From assembly GCF_001751365.1 (NCBI RefSeq), contig NZ_LJGT01000041.1, positions 861,045-925,044 of the forward strand: a stretch of DNA of 64,000 bases, written 5' to 3'. The translations under genes were made by a program, and so were the position numbers. The notes under the pieces are model-generated. The model saw nothing but the letters and a program-made list of their open reading frames with translations, was not told where the DNA came from and did no database searches. Below are positions 18,415 through 26,730 of this stretch, piece by piece (within the stretch, counting starts at the first letter, position 1; each line of letters starts with the position of its first letter). The stretch comes from Streptomyces abyssalis (GTDB taxonomy: Bacteria > Actinomycetota > Actinomycetes > Streptomycetales > Streptomycetaceae).

Positions 18415-20042
18415 CGGTGGACGAGACAGAACAGGCACCCGGCGCAGCGAAGGAAGGAGGCGCGCCACGGAAGCTGGAACGGGACGAGGTGTTCGTGGAG
18501 TTCACCAAGTCCGTCTGCCCGCTGTGCAAGACGCCCGTCGACGCGCAGATCAACATCCGCGAGAACAAGGTCTATCTGCGTAAACGCTGCAAGGAGCACG
18601 GGCCGTTCGAGGCCCTGGTCTACGGGGACGCCGAGGAGTACATGTCCTCGGCACGGTTCAACAAGCCCGGCACCATCCCGCTCACCTTCCAGACAGAAGT
18701 CAAGGACGGCTGCCCGAGCGACTGCGGACTGTGCCCGGAGCACAAGCAGCACGCCTGCCTCGGCATCATCGAGGTCAACACCGGCTGCAATCTGGACTGT
18801 CCGATCTGCTTCGCCGACTCCGGCCACCAGCCTGGGGGCACCTCCCGGACGGAGTCCGGGGGTGGTTACTCGATCACGCACGAGCAGTGCGAGCGGATGC
18901 TGGATGTGTTCGTGGAATCCGAGGGAGAGGCGGAGGTGGTGATGTTCTCCGGCGGCGAGCCCACCATCCACAAACACATCCTGGACTTCGTCGACCTCGC
19001 TCAGGACCGCCCCATCCGCAACGTGAACCTCAACACGAACGGCATCCGCCTCGCCACCGACAAACGATTCGTCGCCGAACTGGCCGAACGCAACCGGACG
19101 CCGGGCAGGTCGGTGAACGTCTATCTCCAGTTCGACGGCTTCGATGAGCGCACCCACCGGGAGATCAGGGGGCGGGACCTGCGCAGTCACAAACAGCGGG
19201 CCCTGGACAACTGCGCCGAGGCCGGACTGACCGTCACCCTCGTCGCCGCCGTGGAACGTGGACTGAACGAGCACGAACTCGGCGACATCGTCGAGTTCGG
19301 CATCGACCACCCCGCCGTCCGGTCGGTGGCTCTCCAGCCGGTCACCCACTCCGGCCGACACGTCCAGTTCGACCCGCTGAACCGGCTCACCAACCCCGAC
19401 GTGATCAGACTGATCAACGCCCAGCGGCCGCAGTGGTTCCAGAAGGGCGACTTCTTCCCCGTGCCCTGCTGCTTCCCTACCTGCCGCTCCATCACCTACC
19501 TGCTGGTGGACGGCGAACCGGGGAACCGCACCGTCGTTCCCATCCCCCGGCTGCTGCAAGTCGAGGACTACCTCGACTACGTCACCAACCGCGTCATGCC
19601 GGACGACGGTATCCGCGAGGCACTGGAGAAGCTGTGGTCCGCCTCAGCGTTCATGGGCACGGAGACGACCGAGGAGAAGCTGCGCGCCACCGCCCAAGCC
19701 CTGGACTGCGAGGAAGCCTGCGGCATTGACCTGCCCGAGGCCGTCAAGGACCTCAACGACAGAGCGTTCATGATCGTGGTCCAGGACTTCCAGGACCCCT
19801 ACACCCTGAACGTCAAACAGCTGATGAAGTGCTGCGTCGAGGAGATCACCCCCGACGGGCGGCTCATCCCCTTCTGCGCATACAACTCCGTCGGCTATCG
19901 CGAACAGGTCCGCGAAGTGATGTCCGGTGTCCCGGTTGCCCAGGTCGTGCCCAACGCGCTGCCGCTCGCGGAACGGCTCGCGCCGACGCCGTACGGATCC
20001 AAGACCGCACGGGCCGCCACCGGACAGGAGTCCACGCCATGA
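18411..20042 (+). CDS. Radical SAM enzyme, Tes/MJ0619-like, with extra Cys clusters
   Basis: 543 residues. The SAM [4Fe-4S] motif is C126xxxC130xxC133 within NTGCNLDCPICFADS; the CPICFA context resembles archaeal MJ0619/tetraether synthase (Tes) proteins. The N-terminus has zinc- or Fe-binding pairs (VCPLCKTPVD; CPSDCGLCPEHKQHAC) and a C-terminal set (PCCFPTC, C353/C354/C358; MKCC; FCAYNSVGY) that could hold auxiliary clusters. FSGGEPTIH is the SAM-contacting GGE motif. It overlaps both neighbours by ATGA. Earlier annotation of the family as pterin methyltransferase is a possible alternative. The substrate is unknown; C-C coupling or methylation at an unactivated carbon is inference from the family. 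Confidence 0.85.
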   Translation: MTVDETEQAPGAAKEGGAPRKLERDEVFVEFTKSVCPLCKTPVDAQINIRENKVYLRKRCKEHGPFEALVYGDAEEYMSSARFNKPGTIPLTFQTEVKDGCPSDCGLCPEHKQHACLGIIEVNTGCNLDCPICFADSGHQPGGTSRTESGGGYSITHEQCERMLDVFVESEGEAEVVMFSGGEPTIHKHILDFVDLAQDRPIRNVNLNTNGIRLATDKRFVAELAERNRTPGRSVNVYLQFDGFDERTHREIRGRDLRSHKQRALDNCAEAGLTVTLVAAVERGLNEHELGDIVEFGIDHPAVRSVALQPVTHSGRHVQFDPLNRLTNPDVIRLINAQRPQWFQKGDFFPVPCCFPTCRSITYLLVDGEPGNRTVVPIPRLLQVEDYLDYVTNRVMPDDGIREALEKLWSASAFMGTETTEEKLRATAQALDCEEACGIDLPEAVKDLNDRAFMIVVQDFQDPYTLNVKQLMKCCVEEITPDGRLIPFCAYNSVGYREQVREVMSGVPVAQVVPNALPLAERLAPTPYGSKTARAATGQESTP

Positions 20043-20848
20043 ATCAGCACCCGGCCGGCGAGGAGATGAAGGCGTTGAAGGCGTGCTGCGCCGCCGCCTA
20101 CTCATCGGACGTCGTCGGCCTCCTGCTCGGCGATTCGTACCACCCCGGCGGCACCACCCTCACCCGCCGCCTCGCCGACGCCCTCACCCTCACCCCGGGC
20201 CGGCGAGTGCTCGACGTCGCCTCCGGCCGCGGCACCACCGCGATGCTCCTCGCCGGCGCCTACGACGTCCGGGTGGACGGCGTGGACTACTCAGCCGCCA
20301 ACACCGCCCTCGCCCAGGAAGCAGCCCGCAGGGCCGGGCTTGCGCGGACGGCTCGCTTCGTCACCGGGGATGCGGAGCAACTGCCGTGCCCGGATGGCGA
20401 ATTCGACGCGGTGGTCTGCGAATGCGCCCTGTGCACCTTTCCGGACAAGGCTGAAGCCGCCACCGAGTTCGCCCGCGTCCTGCGCCCGGGCGGCCGGCTG
20501 GGACTCACCGACGTCACCGTCGACCCCGGACGGCTCCCGAGCGAATTCACCGGTCTCGGCGCCCACATCGCCTGCATCGCCGACGCCCGCCCGCTCCCGG
20601 AGTACACCCGGATCCTCGCCGCCGCGGGTCTGCGAACCCTGCGAACCGAACGCCACGATCAGGCGATGCTGCGCATGATCGACCAGATCGAGGCCCGTCT
20701 CAACCTGCTGCGCATGACAGCACCGGAGAAGCTCGCCGCCGGCGGCATCGACCTCGACGCCGCCCCAGCCGTCCTCAGCGCGGCACGAACAGCCGTCGCC
20801 GAAGGCGCCATCGGCTACGCCCTCATCATCGCCGTGAAGTCCTCATGA
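20039..20848 (+). CDS. Class I SAM-dependent methyltransferase
   Basis: 269 residues from ATG 20039, overlapping the radical SAM stop by ATGA; longer readings back to 19829 lie inside that gene. Motif I is VLDVASGRGTTAMLLA, motif II VDGVDYSA, and the post-I acid region is TGDAEQLPCPDGEFDAVVCE. The N-terminus KACCAAAYSSDVVGLLLG has a Cys pair and resembles arsenite-methyltransferase-like proteins, but no As-binding Cys trio is evident. Coupling to the radical SAM gene implies the same pathway. Confidence 0.85.
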   Translation: MNQHPAGEEMKALKACCAAAYSSDVVGLLLGDSYHPGGTTLTRRLADALTLTPGRRVLDVASGRGTTAMLLAGAYDVRVDGVDYSAANTALAQEAARRAGLARTARFVTGDAEQLPCPDGEFDAVVCECALCTFPDKAEAATEFARVLRPGGRLGLTDVTVDPGRLPSEFTGLGAHIACIADARPLPEYTRILAAAGLRTLRTERHDQAMLRMIDQIEARLNLLRMTAPEKLAAGGIDLDAAPAVLSAARTAVAEGAIGYALIIAVKSS

Positions 20849-21007
20849 CCGGCCGATCGCCTGGTCGGGCGAGGGGCCAGGAGAACGCGATGCCCGAAAG
20901 CGCGGCCCGTTCGCCCCGCGTCATCGGTCCTGGCCGGCAGCGCGACAGCAGCGGCGTTCCCGGGAGGCGACAGCCATCCGGCGGCCTCGGTGAGGCCCGC
21001 ACCCGGT

Positions 21008-22177
21008 TCAGGAGTCCTCTGGCCAGCCGAGCAGCTGTGCCCCGAGCACGGCCACTTGCAGGGTGAAGCTCTGTTGCGGGTCGAACGCAGAGTACCCGGT
21101 CAACGCCTCGATCCTGTTGAGGCGATAGGTCACGGTCCGTACTCCGACGTGCAGCTTCTGTGCCGCGGCAGTCGCTACCCGGCCCGCTTCGAAGTACGCC
21201 GACAAGGTTTTCAAGAGTGTGTCCGGACGCGTGCGTGCCATGCGCAACGGCTCGAGGACGACTTCTACGAGGTCGGCGAGCGCGGCTCTGTCACGGATCA
21301 GCACCTGATAGACGAGCAGTTCGGACGCCAGGTGCACGTGACCGGGCAGTTGCAGCCTCTGGCCGATGTGCAGTGCCTGCCTGGCCTGCTCGAAGGAGCG
21401 CACGGCCCCGCCGGGTCCGCGCTGTGGGCGGCCGATGCCGATCCGCCAGCGGTCGTCCGGCCTCAGCATCTCCGTGACGCGGCCGACGAACTCCTCCACC
21501 TCCCCCCGCGCCTCGGGCGCAATGCACACGAGCAGACCGTTCTTGGTCGTCACGAGGACGTCCCTGCTCGTCGGATTGCGGTCGATGACGGAATCCATCT
21601 GACGGGTCACCGGACCGCCGTCGACAAACCGTTCCGGCCCCGAGGCCACGACCACCACATAGCTGCCCGCGAGCCGCAGGCCGTACCGTTCGGCCCGTTC
21701 CGCGAGGGTCTCCAGCCTGCGCCCGTCCAAGAGGTCGTCGACGAACTCGCGCCGGAACGACTCCTCCCGGCGCAGCGACCAGCGTTGTGCCTCCTCGTAC
21801 CCTTCCGCCACCGCCGTGATGACAGCGTCGGTGGCACGGAAGACCGCTTCGCCGATGTGTCGCAGCGCATTCGTGCCCGCGGCTGCCTGCACGCCGGGCA
21901 ACGAGGGCCAGGCGAGCCACGTCGCACTCAGGTAGAGGTCGATCACGCCGCGCATGGGCACGTCCTGCTCGGCCGCGCGGGCACCGGTGTCCCGCAGTCG
22001 CCGGAGCTCGTCCTGGCCGAGCCGCCCTCCCGTGCTGACCCTTGCCAGCATGGCCGGGTAGCCCTCGAGGAGATGCCCCGGCACGCCCCGCGCCTCCCGG
22101 CTCGCCCGCCGGGCGAGATCCGCCGGGCAAGGCAGCTGCGCATCGGGGGTGGAGTCCGGGGGAATCTCCCTCGTCAT
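21008..22177 (-). CDS. PucR/CdaR-type transcriptional regulator
   Basis: 389 residues from ATG 22177 (MTREIPPDS). The C-terminal helix-turn-helix is KTLSAYFEAGRVATAAAQKL and VGVRTVTYRLNRIEALTGY, the PucR_HTH30 signature. The middle holds a GGDEF-like fold seen in CdaR proteins (GIGRPQRGPGGAVRSFEQAR). It is transcribed away from the Mrp antiporter operon and may regulate it, the intervening hairpin being a possible site; target genes are not established. Confidence 0.85.
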   Translation of the reverse strand: MTREIPPDSTPDAQLPCPADLARRASREARGVPGHLLEGYPAMLARVSTGGRLGQDELRRLRDTGARAAEQDVPMRGVIDLYLSATWLAWPSLPGVQAAAGTNALRHIGEAVFRATDAVITAVAEGYEEAQRWSLRREESFRREFVDDLLDGRRLETLAERAERYGLRLAGSYVVVVASGPERFVDGGPVTRQMDSVIDRNPTSRDVLVTTKNGLLVCIAPEARGEVEEFVGRVTEMLRPDDRWRIGIGRPQRGPGGAVRSFEQARQALHIGQRLQLPGHVHLASELLVYQVLIRDRAALADLVEVVLEPLRMARTRPDTLLKTLSAYFEAGRVATAAAQKLHVGVRTVTYRLNRIEALTGYSAFDPQQSFTLQVAVLGAQLLGWPEDS

Positions 22178-22289
22178 GGAAGTTCGGTCCCCTTCCTCGT
22201 CCTTCGGCACACGGGACAGCTTGCTATGTCCGGTGACGAACCACCACCGGCTATGGAGGCACGGAGCGCAACGAAGCATCGCAAACGAC

Positions 22290-22316
22290 TCTCTTTGCCG
22301 ACGGTCGGCAAAGAGA
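22290..22316. promoter_or_regulatory. Perfect palindrome/hairpin between regulator and Mrp operon
   Basis: A 12-bp inverted repeat (arms 22290-22301 and 22305-22316) with a 3-nt CGG loop, containing CTCTTTGCCGA and its complement. It lies between the PucR-type start and the first ORF of the Mrp operon. It may be an operator or an attenuator; no T-tract follows, so a terminator is less likely. Confidence 0.6.
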
Positions 22317-22429
22317 CCCGGCCGTTGATTGTCCGCGTCGGCCGTTGGCCGGGCTCATGCGGTAACGGAGAATCGAGACAGGGGGCCTCCTGGCCTGCCC
22401 GTATTGGCGTTTCGATGGCGGGAGACTTC

Positions 22430-22705
22430 ATGCATGCTGCTGATGTCGTCGAGACGTTGCCGACCGTACAACTGGATGACAAAGTGGTCGGCTGTGTGAC
22501 GGCGGAGGACCTGCTCCGGGGAGCCCGGGCCGACCGGGCCCGCTCCGGGTCGGCCAGAACCACCCGCTGGTCCGGGCGAGCTTTCCGTGCGTTCACCGAC
22601 GACACAGTGCACCCGGCGGACGACGCGACGCGGGCGCTCGCCCCGCACACCGCCGTCCCCTGTGCTAGGCCGCTCGGCCGGCGCGATCGTGAGAAGAGCG
22701 CATGA
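22430..22705 (+). pseudogene. Short CBS-domain-like ORF, apparent internal deletion product
   Basis: 91 codons. The start MHAADVVETLPTVQLDDK matches the opening of Streptomyces CBS-pair proteins. It then jumps to VVGCVTAEDLLR, like the end of the second CBS domain, and finishes in an Arg-rich tail with no family similarity. It has a GGGAG RBS and overlaps mrpE by ATGA, so it may still be translated as a leader ORF. A related CBS C-terminal piece lies inverted at 30215-30548. Confidence 0.5.
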
Positions 22706-23238
22706 CCCAGCTGAACAGCGAGAATCCACTGGCCGAGCGCAGACGCCGCCCCTGGGTCAATGCTGTCCGAAGTCTTCTGCGGATGGCGCCAGTTCCGGCC
22801 CTGTTCTGGCTGGCTCTGTCCGGGCACTATGACCCGCTGCTGCTGACGCTCGGCGCGGTCTCGGTCGTCGTGGTCTGCTGGCTGATCCGGCGGTCCGGTC
22901 TCGCCCACCACGGGCTGACGCTCCCCTTCGCGCTGCGTCTGCCGCGCTACTGCCTGTGGCTTAGCGGACAGGTGTTCATCACAGCATGTGTGGTGGTACG
23001 GAAGGTGTGGTCGCCGCGTATGGACCTGCGGCCCGTGGTGGAGCCGACTCCGGCCGCCGACCTGTCGGAGCGCTCGCTGGTGGTCTACGCGAACTCGATC
23101 ACCCTGACCCCGGGTACGCTTTCGCTCGCCGTACATGACGACAGCATCGAGGTGCACAGCCTGAAGGCCGCCGACATCGACGCGCTCGACGAGGGAGCCA
23201 TGCTGAGCCGGGTGCGGCGGACGGAGGCGCGCAGGTGA
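22702..23238 (+). CDS. mrpE: Mrp cation/H+ antiporter subunit E
   Basis: 178 residues with three N-terminal helices (LFWLALSGHYDPLLLTLG, VVVVCWLIRR, YCLWLSGQVFITACVVV) and the soluble MnhE C-terminus containing VVYANSITLTPGTLSLAV, a family signature. It is the first clear structural subunit of the operon and overlaps mrpF by GTGA. Confidence 0.92.
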   Translation: MTQLNSENPLAERRRRPWVNAVRSLLRMAPVPALFWLALSGHYDPLLLTLGAVSVVVVCWLIRRSGLAHHGLTLPFALRLPRYCLWLSGQVFITACVVVRKVWSPRMDLRPVVEPTPAADLSERSLVVYANSITLTPGTLSLAVHDDSIEVHSLKAADIDALDEGAMLSRVRRTEARR

Positions 23239-23519
23239 TCCTCCTCGTCGTCATGGTGGCGCTGCTCGTCGCCATGATCCTCGCCCTGCTGCGCGCGTTC
23301 CTGGGCCCAGGTCTGTACAACCGCATCCTCGCCATCAACAACTTCGGCACCAAGACCGTGCTGTTCATCGCGGTTGTGGGTTTCCTGTTCGGCCGCCCTG
23401 AGTTCCTCGACATCGGCATCCTCTACGCACTGGTCAACTTCGTTGCCACCGTCGCGGTCCTGAGGCTGACGCACTACAAGGAACTGCTGAGCGGCTCCGG
23501 CTCGAAGGGAGGCGAGTGA
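23235..23519 (+). CDS. mrpF: Mrp antiporter subunit F
   Basis: 94 residues, three helices. The segment ALLRAFLGPGLYNRILAINN (R..LGP...R..A) is the MnhF signature. GTG at 23235 overlaps the mrpE stop. Subunit F is a small membrane scaffold subunit of the complex. Confidence 0.92.
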   Translation: MILLVVMVALLVAMILALLRAFLGPGLYNRILAINNFGTKTVLFIAVVGFLFGRPEFLDIGILYALVNFVATVAVLRLTHYKELLSGSGSKGGE

Positions 23520-23836
23520 CACTGATCGTCCTCGATGTGCTGAGCGGCATCCTGCTGGTCGCCGGTGCCTTGTTCCTGCTCTCCGGGGCCGTCGGCCTGC
23601 TGCGCTTCCCCGACTTCTACACCCGTATCCACGCCGTCGGCGTCACCGACGCCGTCGGCGCCGGCCTGATCCTGCTCGGCCTGCTGCTGCGCACGACCGG
23701 GTGGGAGACCGGTATCCGTCTGGTGATAATCCTGTTCTTCATGGCGTTGACCAGCCCGACCGCGACGCACATCCTGGCGCACGCCGCGCGCCGGGACGGG
23801 GTGCGTGTATGGCGGAAGGGTGACCCTCGCCGCTGA
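23516..23836 (+). CDS. mrpG: Mrp antiporter subunit G
   Basis: 106 residues, three helices. VGLLRFPDFYTRIHAVGVTD is the MnhG/PhaG signature. GTG start at 23516 overlaps mrpF; its stop overlaps the next ATG by one base (TGATG). Confidence 0.92.
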   Translation: MTLIVLDVLSGILLVAGALFLLSGAVGLLRFPDFYTRIHAVGVTDAVGAGLILLGLLLRTTGWETGIRLVIILFFMALTSPTATHILAHAARRDGVRVWRKGDPRR

Positions 23837-24828
23837 TGACGACCTTCGTACTGATCCACTCCGTGCTCCTGGCCATCCTCATCGCGACGGCTGTCGCGAT
23901 CACGCGGATGCGCGCGCTGTACGGGGCCACCATGCTGGCGGCCCTGTTCAGCCTGGTCACCGCATGCCTCTTCGTCCTGCTGGACGCCGTGGACGTTGCG
24001 TTCACCGAGGCCGCGGTCGGCGTCGGCATCAGCACGGTGCTGCTTCTCGGCGGCCTCGCGCTGACCCGCTCACGGGAGGCCGTCACGCCACGCCGACGGC
24101 GTCTGCCCGGAGCGGTCGTCGTCCTGCTGACCGGCGGCGTGCTCGCCTACGCCGCCCTGGACCTGCCCGAGTTCGGCTCCGCCGACAGCCCCGTGCAACG
24201 GCACCCCATCACCGAGACCTACCTGCACGAGTCCCAGAAGGACATCGGCATCCCGAACACCGTCACCTCGGTGCTGGCGAGTTACCGGGGTCTCGACACC
24301 CTGGGTGAGCTGGTCGTCGTCTTCACCGCGGGCCTCGCCGTACTGTCGCTGCTCGGTCCGCTCGCGCGGCCGGAGCAGGTGCGACCGCCCGCCGACTTCC
24401 ACCTCGCCGACTACCGTGTCATCCGTGTCGTCACCGGCACGTTGATGCCGCTCATCCTGTTGTTCGCGCTGTACGTCCTCTTCCACGGCGACTACGGCCC
24501 CGGCGGCGGCTTTCAGGCCGGCGTGATCTTCGCGAGCGGTTTCGTGCTCTACGGCTTGGTGTTCGGCCTGGACAAGGCCCAGCAGGTGGTGCCCCGCGCG
24601 GCGCTGTGGCTGCTGATCTCGCTCGGTCTGCTGGTCTACGTCGGTCTCGGTCTGACCACGATGCTGCTCGGCGGCTCATTCCTGGACTACGACGTCCTCG
24701 ACCCGGACCACCCCGCGAGCGGTCAGCACCTCGGAATCCTGGTGGTCGAGACGGCCATCGGCGTCACCGTCGCCTCGGTCATGACGGCGATCTTCTTCAG
24801 CTTCGCGGCCCGAGGAGTCTCCCGGTGA
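23836..24828 (+). CDS. Fused MrpA C-terminal (MbhD/E-like) and MrpB subunit
   Basis: 330 residues. Residues 1-90 are a DUF4040-type MbhD module (ALYGATMLAALFSLVTACLF, FTEAAVGVGISTVLLLGGLAL), normally found near the C-terminus of MrpA. A linker segment resembles MbhE. From about residue 190 it is MnhB (RVVTGTLMPLILLFALYVL, GDYGPGGGFQAGVIFASGF). Splitting MrpA and fusing its C-terminal module to MrpB is seen in archaeal and some bacterial Mrp systems. The MbhD-like acidic helix is a candidate proton/Na+ path. Confidence 0.85.
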   Translation: MTTFVLIHSVLLAILIATAVAITRMRALYGATMLAALFSLVTACLFVLLDAVDVAFTEAAVGVGISTVLLLGGLALTRSREAVTPRRRRLPGAVVVLLTGGVLAYAALDLPEFGSADSPVQRHPITETYLHESQKDIGIPNTVTSVLASYRGLDTLGELVVVFTAGLAVLSLLGPLARPEQVRPPADFHLADYRVIRVVTGTLMPLILLFALYVLFHGDYGPGGGFQAGVIFASGFVLYGLVFGLDKAQQVVPRAALWLLISLGLLVYVGLGLTTMLLGGSFLDYDVLDPDHPASGQHLGILVVETAIGVTVASVMTAIFFSFAARGVSR

Positions 24829-25256
24829 TCGCGACGCACTACGTCTACTGGGCGTTCTTCGCCCTCATGCTGATCGGGCTCTACGTCGTCATCAGCCACG
24901 GCAACCTGCTGAAGAAGCTGATCGGTCTGTCCCTGTTCCAGGTCGGGGTCTTCCTGTTCTACATCAGCCTCGGCAAGAGGTACGGCGGCAGCGCGTCGAT
25001 CATCTCCGAGGACGTCAGGGCCTACTCGCACCCACTGCCCCAGGTGCTGATCCTCACCGCCATCGTGGTCGGGGTCGCCACCCTCGCTGTGGGGCTGGCC
25101 CTGGCCGTACGCATCTTCGAGGCGTACGGCACCGTCGAGGAGGACGAGATCACGGACGACGACAGCACCGGTCCCGACGGTGCCGACAGCGACAGCACCG
25201 GCGCCAAGGGCACGGGCAGTCTCCACAAGACCGACCGTCACGGCAGCGGTTCATGA
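24825..25256 (+). CDS. mrpC: Mrp antiporter subunit C (NuoK-like)
   Basis: 143 residues from GTG 24825 (GTGA overlap with the previous stop). Three helices homologous to NuoK: YVYWAFFALMLIGLYVVI, KKLIGLSLFQVGVFLFYIS, and VLILTAIVVGVATLAVGLAL. The tail after residue 105 is acidic and repetitive (DDDSTGPDGADSDSTG), unusual for the family. Confidence 0.9.
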   Translation: MIATHYVYWAFFALMLIGLYVVISHGNLLKKLIGLSLFQVGVFLFYISLGKRYGGSASIISEDVRAYSHPLPQVLILTAIVVGVATLAVGLALAVRIFEAYGTVEEDEITDDDSTGPDGADSDSTGAKGTGSLHKTDRHGSGS

Positions 25257-26728
25257 CCCAGCTGCCCGTGCTGCAAGTGACGATCCCGCTCGCCTGCGCG
25301 CCGCTGTGCGTGCTCGTGCGCTCCCGGACGGCGGCCTGGCTGGTCTTCCTCGCCGCCGCACTGTTCTCACTGACCTGCGCCGCCCTGCTCACCGAGCAAG
25401 TGGCGGACGACGGCCCGGTGCGGTATCGGATGGGCGGCTGGCCGGTGCCGGCCGGCATCGAGTTCGTGGTGGGCGACTTCAGTACGCCGATCCTGCTGCT
25501 GGTGTCACTGAGCGCCGCGGCCGCCGCGGTCTACGGCCACCGCAGCGTGGCGGCCGAGATGGACGCCCGGCGCAGCACGCTGCTCTACGCATGCCTGTGC
25601 CTCACACTGGCGGGGCTGCTGGGCCTGACCGTCACCGGGGACGTGTTCAACGCGTTCGTGTTCCTGGAGATCAGCTCGCTGGCCACGTACACGCTGATCG
25701 CCATGGGGCGGCGCAGGCGCGCGCTGCTGGCGGCATTCCGCTACCTGGTGATCGGCAGCGTCGGCGCGGTGTTCGTGCTGATCGGCATCGGTCTGGCGTA
25801 CGCGGTCACCGGCACGCTGAACATGGCCGACCTGGCGCAGCGGCTGAGCGACAGTGGCGGCAACCGCGCGGTGCAGGCCGCGGTGGTGTTCGTGTTCGTC
25901 GGCCTCGCGATCAAGATGGCCCTGTTCCCGCTGCACGCCTGGCTGCCGGCGGCCTACGCGGAAGCGCCGTCCGTGGTAAGCACGTTCATCGCCGCCGCCA
26001 GCACCAAGGTCGCGATCTACGTGCTGTGCCGGTTTGCCTTCACCGTATTCGGCGCATCCCTCGTGTTCCACTCGATGCCCGGAGACCGGATCGGCCTGCT
26101 GCTGGCCGCTGTGGCGATGTTGGTGGCGTCCGCCGCCGCGTGCCTGCAGAACGATCTGCGGTATCTGCTCGCCTGGTCCAGCATCGCGCAGATCGGCTAC
26201 ATCATGGCCGGGGTCGCGCTGGCCACGACGGCCGGGCTCTCGGCGGCGTATCTGCACATCATGGCGCACGCGGTGACCAAGGCTGCCCTCTTCGGGACGG
26301 CCGGACTGCTGCTGATACGGCTCGGCTCGGTTCAGCTTTCGGCGCTTGCCGGGATCGGCCGCCGTATGCCGTGGACCTTCGCTGCGTTCGTGGTAGCCGG
26401 CCTCGGCCTGATCGGGGTGCCGCCGACCGCGGGATTCGTCAGCAAATGGGCGCTGGTTGCGGCGCTCGTCGAGCGGGACCAGTGGCTCGTGCTCGGCGCG
26501 CTGCTGGCCAGCTCCCTGCTCGCCGTGTTCTACGTCGGACGGGTCGTCGAGATCGCCTGGTTCCGCGAGCCGCCCGAGGGCGCCGAGCCCGTGCGTCCTG
26601 CGACGTCGATGGTTGCTGCGGTGTGGTTCCTCGCCTTGCTGTCGCTGTACTTCGGCATCGATCCGACGCTGCCCGACCGTCTCGCCGACGCTGCGGCCTC
26701 AGCGCTGCTCGGAACGGGAGGTGGGTGA
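25253..26728 (+). CDS. mrpD: Mrp antiporter subunit D (NuoM/N-like)
   Basis: 491 residues, about 14 helices. It has proton-antiporter hallmarks: a membrane Glu in FNAFVFLEISSLATYTLI, a Lys in IKMALFPLHAWLPAAYAEAP, and LAWSSIAQIGYIMAGVALA. It is the first of three ND-like proteins in this operon. It overlaps mrpC (ATGA). Confidence 0.9.
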   Translation: MTQLPVLQVTIPLACAPLCVLVRSRTAAWLVFLAAALFSLTCAALLTEQVADDGPVRYRMGGWPVPAGIEFVVGDFSTPILLLVSLSAAAAAVYGHRSVAAEMDARRSTLLYACLCLTLAGLLGLTVTGDVFNAFVFLEISSLATYTLIAMGRRRRALLAAFRYLVIGSVGAVFVLIGIGLAYAVTGTLNMADLAQRLSDSGGNRAVQAAVVFVFVGLAIKMALFPLHAWLPAAYAEAPSVVSTFIAAASTKVAIYVLCRFAFTVFGASLVFHSMPGDRIGLLLAAVAMLVASAAACLQNDLRYLLAWSSIAQIGYIMAGVALATTAGLSAAYLHIMAHAVTKAALFGTAGLLLIRLGSVQLSALAGIGRRMPWTFAAFVVAGLGLIGVPPTAGFVSKWALVAALVERDQWLVLGALLASSLLAVFYVGRVVEIAWFREPPEGAEPVRPATSMVAAVWFLALLSLYFGIDPTLPDRLADAAASALLGTGGG

Positions 26729-26730
26729 GC

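Noticed and set aside
25180..26730. Reading the second ND-like subunit as a 1007-residue protein from 25180
   Set aside because: The first half is a shadow of mrpD in another frame; only sequence from about 26725 onward is ND-like.
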